Shown here piece after piece: positions 1 through 5,119 of a stretch of 5,958 nt of DNA; position 1 is the first letter of the stretch; every line of letters starts with the position of its first letter. A program made the translations under genes and the position numbers. Where the stretch lies: positions 1-5,958 of the forward strand of contig JBOHNM010000204.1 of assembly GCA_050730675.1 (NCBI GenBank), written 5' to 3'. A model generated the notes under the pieces. It was not told the DNA's origin and searched no databases. It saw only the letters and a program-made list of their open reading frames with translations. The stretch is from JBOHNM01 sp050730675. GTDB lineage: Bacteria > Planctomycetota > Phycisphaerae > Phycisphaerales > UBA1924.

Positions 1-19
1 GAGTAAGGGTGTGCAAACA

Positions 20-37
20 CATCGGGAAATCCCGATG
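20..37. other. Perfect inverted repeat (hairpin)
   Basis: The arms CATCGGGA and TCCCGATG are exact reverse complements separated by AA. In RNA this gives a 7-bp stem closed by a four-base loop. Neither side has a clean run of T: the plus side continues with CCGATTGATTTTGG and the minus side with TGTTTGC. It could end a gene lying left of the window or the minus-strand gene at 144-335, but a terminator call is weak. Confidence 0.45.
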
Positions 38-64
38 CCGATTGATTTTGGAATTTCGCGATCT

Positions 65-83
65 GCGCACCCCTCCGGTGCGC
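65..83. other. Perfect GC-rich inverted repeat (hairpin)
   Basis: The arms GCGCACC and GGTGCGC form a perfect 7-bp stem around a five-base loop, CCTCC on the plus strand and GGAGG on the minus strand. It lies downstream of the stop of the minus-strand gene at 144-335. There is no T-tract on either side, so if it acts in termination or transcript stability it is not a classical intrinsic terminator. A smaller inverted repeat, CCCG-GTTT-CGGG, follows at 93-104. The rest of 1-143 shows no convincing coding sequence. Confidence 0.4.
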
Positions 84-143
84 GCGACCGCACCCGGTTT
101 CGGGGAGTTCAGATGGTTGTGGAGTCGTTCCCGAGCCGCGCCG

Positions 144-335
144 TCAAGAACTGAACCGCGCGAGCTTGTAGCTCACCGCGCCGCAGACCGTGCAGATCAG
201 GGGGATCAGCCCGTCGGCGCGCACCTTCCCCACCTCGTGCGGCTGTACTTTGTCGCAGTTGGCGCAGTGGTGCGGTTCGCGCGGCGAATTGGAATCCTTG
301 GGTTCACGCGGACCCGTTGGGGGCGACTCTGACAT
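144..335 (-). CDS. Small zinc-ribbon-like protein, function unknown
   Basis: This 63-residue protein has two CxxC knuckles, C24-A-N-C27 and C48-T-V-C51, with 20 residues between them. That is the usual layout of a four-cysteine zinc ribbon. The first 22 residues are rich in Pro, Ser and Glu and are probably disordered. The protein has no signal peptide or membrane segment, so it should be cytoplasmic. The gene call rests on the paired knuckles, a Shine-Dalgarno AAGGA upstream of the ATG, and a sigma70-like promoter just before that. I do not recognise a named family. Small zinc ribbons bind nucleic acid or proteins, or act as structural modules, and the sequence does not say which. No gene lies close enough on the same strand to share its transcript within the window. 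The overlapping longer frames on both strands look like shadows of GC-rich sequence. Confidence 0.72.
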   Translation of the reverse strand: MSESPPTGPREPKDSNSPREPHHCANCDKVQPHEVGKVRADGLIPLICTVCGAVSYKLARFSS

Positions 336-345
336 ATGTGGGCTT

Positions 346-350
346 TCCTT
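346..350 (-). promoter_or_regulatory. Ribosome binding site of the zinc-ribbon gene
   Basis: On the minus strand AAGGA lies 10 bases before the ATG at 335-333. It fixes the start of the small zinc-ribbon gene. Confidence 0.6.
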
Positions 351-361
351 GAACCGTCAGC

Positions 362-390
362 ATCGTGCCACACGTCAACGCTCCGGTCAA
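362..390 (-). promoter_or_regulatory. Sigma70-like promoter of the zinc-ribbon gene
   Basis: Reading the minus strand, a -35 box TTGACC (5 of 6 to consensus, 390-385) is followed after exactly 17 bases by CACGAT (367-362, 3 of 6 to TATAAT). Transcription would begin about 355, giving a leader of roughly 20 bases that contains the AAGGA site. A second TTGAC occurs 12 bases after the first one ends, inside the spacer. Spacing and position support the call, but the -10 is weak. Confidence 0.45.
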
Positions 391-677
391 GTCCGGCACG
401 CCGATGAGGCGCGCAGTGCGATCGGGCGTGCCCCTGAACGGGTCGGACATGCCGCGGCGCAAGAAAGGGAGGTGATCGAGAGTCCACTTCTCCAGAGAAC
501 TCATCAGTGCATGTTCTTGTTACAGACGCGGGTATCGAAATCCAGCCGCCTTCGGGGTTGGAGGCCGCCAACATGAAGCCCATCTCACCACGCGTTCGCC
601 AACCGCTCCCGCCGCAGGGGTATCTCTTCTATACAGCGGGACCGCTCGTTGCGTTCCCGACCCCCGGAACCGGCGGC
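391..677. other. Gene-poor gap before the DUF748 gene
   Basis: No gene is supported here if the next gene starts at 678. The gap contains an extended Shine-Dalgarno-like string, GGGAGGTGATC, at 467-477 with no start codon at usable spacing. It also has a 12-base interrupted palindrome, TTCTCCAGAGAA, at 488-499 that could be an operator. A good Shine-Dalgarno plus ATG at 560-575 may be the true start of the next gene. I found no convincing plus-strand promoter. A 66-codon minus-strand frame at 304-504 lacks recognisable features and overlaps the zinc-ribbon gene. Confidence 0.4.
560..564 (+). promoter_or_regulatory. Strong Shine-Dalgarno for an alternative DUF748 start
   Basis: GGAGG lies 8 bases before the in-frame ATG at 573-575. 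That start would add 35 residues before the preferred start at 678. The match and spacing are much better than those at 678. However, the added codons have more A and T in third positions than the body of the gene and do not resemble the family N-terminus. The choice is open. Confidence 0.4.
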
Positions 678-1886
678 ATGTGGAAGCGGGCGGACAAGAC
701 GAGCGGAGCACGGCCGGTCCGCCGCAAGCGACACCGGCTCCGCGGCACCGGCATCGCCCTGTTGCTGGTCGTCGGCGTCCTGGTCGCGGCGCGGCTGGCC
801 CTCCCCGGGTACCTGGCGTCGTACGTCAACCGCGTGCTGGACCGCAGCCCCGAGTACGACGGCCGCATCGGGGAGGTCGATGTCCACCTGTGGCGCGGGT
901 CCTACTCGGTCAACGAGGTGAAGATCGTCAAGACGACCAACGCCGTGCCGGTCCCGTTCTTCGAGGCCGAGCGCATCGACCTGACGGTGGACTGGCCCTC
1001 GCTCCTCCGCGGGCGCTTGCGCGGCAAGATCGACCTGATCAAACCCAAGATCAACTTTGTGGATGGCGTAACGGCCGAGGAGACCCAGACCGGCGCCGAC
1101 CAGCCGTGGCTGGCGATGATCGACGACCTCTTCCCCTTCCGCATCGACAAGGCCCGCGTGATCGACGGCCAGGTGCACCTGCACGCGTTCGACAAGAACC
1201 CGCAGGTGGACGTCTACCTGTCGGACATGCAGGGGGAGCTGCGGAACCTCACCAACGTGGAGGATTCGCTGGACCCGCTGGTGGCCACGCTGCACGCCAC
1301 CGGCCGGGCGATGGGGAGCGGGAAGCTGGAGTTCGACATGACCCTCGACCCGCACGCGCATCGCCCGTCGTTCAGCCTGGCGATGCGCCTGCTCGGCGTG
1401 GACGTCCGCCGCCTCAACGCGCTGGCCATGGCCTACGGGGACTTCGACTTCGAGCAGGGGGAGTTCGACCTGGTCGTCGAGGCGACGGCGAAAGAGGGTT
1501 TCCTCGACGGCTACGCCAAGCCGCTCTTCCGCAACGTGCAGGTGATCTCGCTCCGCGACGTGAAGGAGAAGGACCCGCTGAGCGTCCTCTGGCAGGCGCT
1601 GGTGGGGAGCGTCGGCGAGCTGCTCACCAACCAGCAGCGCGACCAGTTCGGCACGCGCTTCGCGATCGTCGGCGACCTCGACAACCCGCAGACCGACTTT
1701 TTCGAGATCGTCGGCAACATCCTGCGCAACGCGTTCATCCAGGCGTACCTGCCGCGCGTGGAGGGGAGGACCGCGCCGGAGGTGGCCCGCTCGCGCGAGG
1801 AAGGAACCCCGTCGCCGACGCGCGCGGTCCGCAAGGCCGCCAGGGAAGAAGGCCAGCAGCCCCCGGCGCCGAGCAAGCGCCCCTGA
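678..1886 (+). CDS. DUF748/AsmA-like membrane-anchored protein
   Basis: From the chosen ATG the protein has 402 residues. A short basic cytoplasmic tail (1-22, with RRKRHR) is followed by one membrane helix at about 23-41 (ALLLVVGVLVAARLALPGYL), so the rest should lie in the periplasm. The body alternates short beta-type segments, as in AsmA-like domains, for example EAERIDLTVDWPSLLRG and KIDLIKPKINFVDG at 97-130. The DUF748-type C-terminal block is at about 279-358: GYAKPLFRNVQV, then LWQALVG, NQQRDQF, a GDLDNPQTDFF segment and GNILRNAFIQAYLP. A charged, Pro-rich tail of about 40 residues ends the protein. AsmA-like proteins are linked to envelope biogenesis and lipid transport. A direct role here is inferred from the family only. 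The start at 678 is preferred on codon composition and the short tail before the helix. An ATG at 573 has the better ribosome site, and the frame stays open to a GTG at 507. The hemoglobin gene follows 16 bases downstream, probably in one operon. Confidence 0.8.
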   Translation: MWKRADKTSGARPVRRKRHRLRGTGIALLLVVGVLVAARLALPGYLASYVNRVLDRSPEYDGRIGEVDVHLWRGSYSVNEVKIVKTTNAVPVPFFEAERIDLTVDWPSLLRGRLRGKIDLIKPKINFVDGVTAEETQTGADQPWLAMIDDLFPFRIDKARVIDGQVHLHAFDKNPQVDVYLSDMQGELRNLTNVEDSLDPLVATLHATGRAMGSGKLEFDMTLDPHAHRPSFSLAMRLLGVDVRRLNALAMAYGDFDFEQGEFDLVVEATAKEGFLDGYAKPLFRNVQVISLRDVKEKDPLSVLWQALVGSVGELLTNQQRDQFGTRFAIVGDLDNPQTDFFEIVGNILRNAFIQAYLPRVEGRTAPEVARSREEGTPSPTRAVRKAAREEGQQPPAPSKRP

Positions 1887-1889
1887 GCG

Positions 1890-1895
1890 AAGGAG
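1890..1895 (+). promoter_or_regulatory. Ribosome binding site of the hemoglobin gene
   Basis: AAGGAG lies 7 bases before the ATG at 1903 and only 3 bases after the stop of the DUF748 gene. This supports both the chosen start and co-transcription of the two genes. Confidence 0.7.
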
Positions 1896-1902
1896 CACGC
1901 AT

Positions 1903-2487
1903 ATGCGATCATGGCGAATGAACGGATGGCGGATCGGTCTGATGGCGTGCGGGCTCTCGGCCGCGGGCTGCGGCGGCGGGGGCGAGCAGATGTCCACTTC
2001 GGGCGATCCGGAAGCGGACCGACGGGCCGAGATGCGCGTGGGTTCCGATTCAGGCGGCGGGGCGAACACCGCCCCGCAGAAAACGCTCTACGAGCGCCTC
2101 GGCGGCCAGGCGGGCGTCGAGGCGCTGGTGGACGACATGACGGCCCGCGTCATCGCCGACCCGCGGGTGAACTTCGACCGTCGCAACGTCAGCAAGGGGT
2201 GGCTGGGCGGGAGCGTCAAGCCGTGGGAGGCCTCGCCGGGGAACATCGAGCGTTTCAAGCTGCACATGGTCGAGTTCATTTCCGTGGCCGCGGGCGGTCC
2301 GGCGGAGTACACCGGCAAGGACATCCGGACGGTGCACAAGGGGATGAACATCACCAACAGCGAGTTCGACGCGATGGTGGGGGACATCAAGACGTCGATG
2401 GAGCGGCTCAAGATCGGCCGCCGCGAGATGCGCGACCTGCTCGCGGTGATCGAAACGACGCGCAAGCAGGTCGTGGAGAAGCAGTGA
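1903..2487 (+). CDS. Exported group 1 truncated hemoglobin (probable lipoprotein)
   Basis: The protein has 194 residues, against about 120-135 for a bare group 1 truncated hemoglobin. Residues 1-22 form a short lipoprotein-type signal, with Cys23 after LSAAG and then a Gly-rich stretch. A disordered linker runs to about residue 60. The globin begins at TLYERLGGQAGVEALVDD (61-78) and continues with ARVIADPRV. The proximal heme ligand should be His145 in the family block YTGKDIRTVHKGMNIT (136-151), which is followed by EFDAMVGDIKTSMERLKI and the final helix. Compared by eye with mycobacterial HbN, the Phe-Tyr pair at B9/B10 is Met79-Thr80. About 17 extra residues lie between the B/C region and the E helix. 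Family members bind O2, NO or CO. Export implies a periplasmic or outer-membrane heme protein, perhaps for NO detoxification or sensing, which is inference. Alanine at lipobox -3 is not ideal, so plain Sec export is possible. It lies 16 bases after the DUF748 gene and has a strong ribosome site. Confidence 0.85.
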   Translation: MRSWRMNGWRIGLMACGLSAAGCGGGGEQMSTSGDPEADRRAEMRVGSDSGGGANTAPQKTLYERLGGQAGVEALVDDMTARVIADPRVNFDRRNVSKGWLGGSVKPWEASPGNIERFKLHMVEFISVAAGGPAEYTGKDIRTVHKGMNITNSEFDAMVGDIKTSMERLKIGRREMRDLLAVIETTRKQVVEKQ

Positions 2488-2494
2488 GGCCTCA
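2485..2494. repeat. Palindrome holding two convergent stop codons
   Basis: TGAGGCCTCA is a perfect 10-bp palindrome. Its left TGA ends the plus-strand hemoglobin gene, and its right TCA is the TGA stop of the minus-strand beta-helix gene. Only four bases separate the two coding regions. There is no T-tract, so it is not by itself an intrinsic terminator. Confidence 0.6.
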
Positions 2495-3697
2495 GAACGT
2501 GAAGTTCGCCCACGGGTTGGTGCTGCCCGGGCTGGAGCCGCCGGAGTCGCCGCTGATGGCCGCGGCGTTGACGCCGACGACGACGAGGCATTGGTTGCCG
2601 GCGTCGATCTCCCAGTTGACCAGTGTGCTGTGGGAGCAGGTGTTGGCGGCGATGAAGTTGTTGGGGCCGGAGACGTAGATGCCGCGGTAGTTGCGGATGC
2701 AGTTGTTGCCCTCGATGCGGCACTCGTCGAAAGTGACGCGGATGCCTGAGCCGGCGGTCTCGGAGCCGTTGCTGATGCAGGAGTTGCGTTGAATGAGGCA
2801 GGCGCGCTGGGCGGAGATGCCGTCGGACTCGTTGGCGAAGGCCGTGCAATCGACGATCGTGGAGTTGTAGCTGGCGCTGATCCCGTCGGCGTCGTTGAAC
2901 TCCGCGGAGCAGCCGATGACGGTGGCGGTGTTGGAGGTCCTGATGCCGTTGGCTGTGTTGCTCTTGCAGGCGCACGCGGTGAGCACGCAGCTGGTGCCGG
3001 CCGAGATCCCGTCGCTGCCGTTGTCGAACGAAGCGCAGCCGCTGATCGTGCATGCGTCGCCGGTGGAGATGCCGATGCTGCTGTTGGCGGCGGCGCGGCA
3101 ATCACGGATGCACGAGCCATCGCCCGCGAACATGCCGATGGAGTTGTCGATGGCCACGCACTCGCGGAGGTGGGACTGGGGGCCGACGCGGATGCCGTAG
3201 CCGGAGCACGACTCGACGCTCACGCCCTCGACCACGACGCCGGGGATGGCATCGAGGAGGATGCCGCCGGCGGTGCCGAAGATGCGCCCGTTGCGGATGA
3301 CGATGCGCTCGACGGCGGTGCTGGAGGGCACGATGGCGGCGAGCCCGCCGAAGCTGCCGATCTGGAAGCCGTTGAGGTCGAGGGTGACGCCGCTGGCGGC
3401 GATCTTGATGCCGTTCTTGCCAGTGGTCGCCATCAAGTTGGCGGTGAGGTAGTAGCTGCCCGCCTGTCCTATGCGGAAGACGCTGTCGGCATCGCCTGGG
3501 GTGTTGGTCGCGTTGATCGCGGTGCGGGGCTCGGCCTCGGTGATGGTCTTGCCGGTCGACCCGACCGCGCCGGCGGGAGGGTTCAAGGGGCCGGCCTTGA
3601 CGCGCGTGGCGGAGAGCGCGGCGATCCCCGCCAGCCCGGCAGCACCCAGGAGGAGGCGGCGGTCGATCGGCAACTGAGCAGAGGAATCGTCGGGCAT
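2492..3697 (-). CDS. Exported right-handed beta-helix repeat protein (Tat-like signal)
   Basis: This 401-residue protein starts with a Tat-like signal: Arg13-Arg14 in PIDRRLLLGAAG, a hydrophobic core at 15-29 and a likely cut after VKA (residue 35). The mature protein begins GPLNPPAGAVGSTGKT. A conserved block follows with TPGDADSVFRI and GSYYLTANL (67-88), then IKIAASGVTLDLNGFQI, the usual opening of the helix. Coils starting with GI(S/R) or GM follow at residues 188, 209, 230, 251, 272 and 293, exactly 21 apart. Cysteines recur once per turn at 200, 221, 242, 263 and 284. The protein ends GSTNPWANFTF. Such folds often bind or cut polysaccharide, but I see no polysaccharide lyase or hydrolase catalytic set, so the substrate is unknown. 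It is a paralog of the gene at 3752-5041, 54 bases upstream on the same strand, and is probably co-transcribed with it. Shine-Dalgarno GGAG lies 8 bases before the ATG. Confidence 0.85.
   Translation of the reverse strand: MPDDSSAQLPIDRRLLLGAAGLAGIAALSATRVKAGPLNPPAGAVGSTGKTITEAEPRTAINATNTPGDADSVFRIGQAGSYYLTANLMATTGKNGIKIAASGVTLDLNGFQIGSFGGLAAIVPSSTAVERIVIRNGRIFGTAGGILLDAIPGVVVEGVSVESCSGYGIRVGPQSHLRECVAIDNSIGMFAGDGSCIRDCRAAANSSIGISTGDACTISGCASFDNGSDGISAGTSCVLTACACKSNTANGIRTSNTATVIGCSAEFNDADGISASYNSTIVDCTAFANESDGISAQRACLIQRNSCISNGSETAGSGIRVTFDECRIEGNNCIRNYRGIYVSGPNNFIAANTCSHSTLVNWEIDAGNQCLVVVGVNAAAISGDSGGSSPGSTNPWANFTF
2822..3136 (-). repeat. Five 21-residue beta-helix coils
   Basis: These bases encode residues 188-292 of the 401-residue protein, five coils of exactly 63 bases each. 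Each coil opens with a Gly followed by a hydrophobic residue and has a Cys 12 residues later (200, 221, 242, 263, 284). Further Cys at 196, 216 and 237 form a partial second column. The DNA copies have diverged, so this is old coil duplication rather than a recent tandem array. Confidence 0.75.
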
Positions 3698-3705
3698 GGG
3701 TCGTG

Positions 3706-3709
3706 CTCC
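3706..3709 (-). promoter_or_regulatory. Ribosome binding site of the 401-residue beta-helix gene
   Basis: GGAG on the minus strand lies 8 bases before the ATG at 3697-3695. It supports this start, which keeps the Tat-like signal intact. Confidence 0.55.
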
Positions 3710-3751
3710 GGGGTATGCGGTGGGCGCGCGGGTGACGGGTGAGGATGCGGT

Positions 3752-3787
3752 TCAGTACGTGAAGTTGGCGTTGGGGTCGGTCGAGCC
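3752..3787 (-). repeat. Direct repeat, copy at the 3' end of the 429-residue gene
   Basis: These 36 bases encode the terminal GSTDPNANFTY and stop. They match bases 5084-5119 at 32 of 36 positions without gaps, by hand count. The two copies have the same orientation and flank the 429-residue gene. Confidence 0.75.
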
Positions 3788-5041
3788 GAGGGTGCTGGCG
3801 GCGGAGAAACCGACCACCGCCCCCGAGGCCGGGGCGCGGCGATCGAGGATGGGACCGAAGATGTTGTTGGCGGCGATGTCCCAGGCCGTGAGGTTGCTGG
3901 CGCAGGTGTTGCGGATGATGATGTTGCCGGCGGCGTCAATGTCGATGCCGCGGTCGTTGTCGGTGCAGTGGTTGCCCTCGATGCGGTTGTCGGATCCGGT
4001 GGCGTGGATGCCGGCGCCGTCGCCGGCGTTGCCGTTGTTGTCGCAGAGGTTGCGCTCGACGAGGGCGTCGGACCCGACCTCGATGCCGTCGCCCGTGTTG
4101 GCGTATACCGAGCAACCCGCGACGGTTCCGCCGCCGACGGCGAGGATCCCGTCGCCCGTGCTGAACGCGACGGTGCAGTTGATGATGGTGCAGTTCACGG
4201 CGGCGTCGATGCCGTCCCCTCCGTTGTCGTAGGCGGCGCACGAATCGATCGTCGCGGTCGAGCCGAGGTCAAACCCGTCGAAGCCGTTGAGCCGGGCGGT
4301 GCAGTGGCTGACGGTCGCGCCGGCGCCGGTGCGGAAGCCGACGGAGGTGTTGCTCATGGAGGTGCAGTCCGAGATCGCTCCGGCGCCGGTGAGGATGATC
4401 CCCGATCCGCCGTTGTCGTAGGCCGTGCTGGAGCGGATCAGGCTGTTGCTGCCGAAGCAGACGATCCCGCTGCTGGCGTTGGAGTAGGCCTGGCAGGACT
4501 CGACCACGCCGTTGTAGCCGAAGCGGATGCCCATGCCGCCGTTGTTGCTGGCGTTGACGCGCTCGACGCGGTGGTTGAGGCTGTTATCGCCCAGGTTGAT
4601 GCCGTTGCCCCCCAACCCGGAAACTGTGCCGTTCCTGACGACAATGTTGAAGTGGGAAAAGTTGGTCGTGTCCTCGACGATGCCGTCGAGCGAGCCGGGG
4701 AGGAACGCAGAGATCGTGAAGCCCATGAGATCGACGGTCACGTTGTTCGCCAGGATCTCGATCCCGGATTGGCCCGAGGGCACGGTGAGATTGGCGGTCA
4801 GGTAGTACGAACCGGACGTGGTGATCCGGAAGATGCTGTCGGCGTCTCCGGGCGTGGTGGTGGCGCTGATGGCGCGGCGGGGCTCGACGGCGGCGACCTC
4901 GTTGAAGATCTCCTGCGTGGTCTTGCCGCTGCCGGCGATGGGCCCGGGGGGCGGGTCGAGCGGGCCGGCGTGAAGCCAGGCGGCCGTGAGGAGGATTGCG
5001 GGAACGGCGAGCAAGGCGACGGACCTGGTGCGGGAGTTCAT
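3752..5041 (-). CDS. Exported right-handed beta-helix repeat protein (Sec signal)
   Basis: This 429-residue protein has a Sec-type signal peptide: basic start MNSRTR, hydrophobic core about 8-22, and a likely cut after LHA (residue 25). The mature protein begins GPLDPPPGPIAGSGKT, matching the downstream paralog. A conserved block at 63-85 contains TPGDADSIFRI and GSYYLTANL. Beta-helix coils start with Gly at 171, 192, 214, 235, 256, 277, 298 and 319, nearly all 21 apart. Cysteines recur at 226, 247, 268, 289 and 310. The last part carries DNRIEGNHCT, DNDRGIDIDAAGNII and ILDRRAPAS, and the end is GSTDPNANFTY. It should be a secreted or surface protein. Its ligand or enzyme activity is unknown, and no catalytic motif is visible. 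AGGGG lies 7 bases before the ATG inside a GGGG-CA-CCCC inverted repeat that might mask it in the mRNA. The gene sits 42 bases after the small ORF at 5084-5215 and 54 bases before its paralog. Confidence 0.87.
   Translation of the reverse strand: MNSRTRSVALLAVPAILLTAAWLHAGPLDPPPGPIAGSGKTTQEIFNEVAAVEPRRAISATTTPGDADSIFRITTSGSYYLTANLTVPSGQSGIEILANNVTVDLMGFTISAFLPGSLDGIVEDTTNFSHFNIVVRNGTVSGLGGNGINLGDNSLNHRVERVNASNNGGMGIRFGYNGVVESCQAYSNASSGIVCFGSNSLIRSSTAYDNGGSGIILTGAGAISDCTSMSNTSVGFRTGAGATVSHCTARLNGFDGFDLGSTATIDSCAAYDNGGDGIDAAVNCTIINCTVAFSTGDGILAVGGGTVAGCSVYANTGDGIEVGSDALVERNLCDNNGNAGDGAGIHATGSDNRIEGNHCTDNDRGIDIDAAGNIIIRNTCASNLTAWDIAANNIFGPILDRRAPASGAVVGFSAASTLGSTDPNANFTY
4088..4531 (-). repeat. 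Seven beta-helix coils of 21-22 residues
   Basis: These bases encode residues 171-318 of the 429-residue protein. Coil starts fall at 171, 192, 214, 235, 256, 277 and 298, with the next at 319. All steps are 21 residues except one of 22. A Cys recurs 12 residues into each coil at 183, 226, 247, 268, 289 and 310. The coil beginning at 192 has Ser instead and carries its Cys at 195. Confidence 0.72.
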
Positions 5042-5048
5042 GGGGGTG

Positions 5049-5053
5049 CCCCT
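5049..5053 (-). promoter_or_regulatory. Ribosome binding site of the 429-residue beta-helix gene
   Basis: AGGGG on the minus strand lies 7 bases before the ATG at 5041-5039. The bases GGGG-CA-CCCC between 5043 and 5052 are self-complementary, so the site could pair with the bases just before the start codon. Upstream at 5066-5078 is a second small inverted repeat, GCGGC-TTC-GCCGC on the minus strand. Confidence 0.4.
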
Positions 5054-5083
5054 ATCGGTGTGTGGGCGGCGAAGCCGCGCGGG

Positions 5084-5119
5084 TCAATACGCGAAGTTGG
5101 CGTGCGGGTCGGTCGAGCC
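5084..5119 (-). repeat. Direct repeat, copy at the 3' end of the small ORF
   Basis: This is the partner of bases 3752-3787, with 32 of 36 positions identical. The four differences include two adjacent ones, which turn Asn into His in the encoded tail. Third-position differences account for the others, apart from one that changes Thr to Ala. Confidence 0.72.

Noticed and set aside
304..504. A 66-codon minus-strand frame overlapping the start of the zinc-ribbon gene.
   Set aside because: It has no family features and covers the promoter and ribosome site of the better supported gene.
585..2069. A 494-codon minus-strand frame opposite the DUF748 gene.
   Set aside because: It is antisense to a gene with a recognisable domain, and its His, Arg and Val-rich composition matches mirrored GC-rich codons rather than a folded protein.
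2050..3120. Long minus-strand frames running through the hemoglobin and beta-helix genes in other frames.
   Set aside because: They are Ser, Pro, Ala and Thr or Arg and His-rich shadows of the 401-residue gene and have no domain features.
2822..4531. Regular 63-base repeats considered as a CRISPR array or minisatellite.
   Set aside because: The period is that of beta-helix coils in translated protein. The DNA copies differ throughout, and there are no identical repeats with unique spacers.
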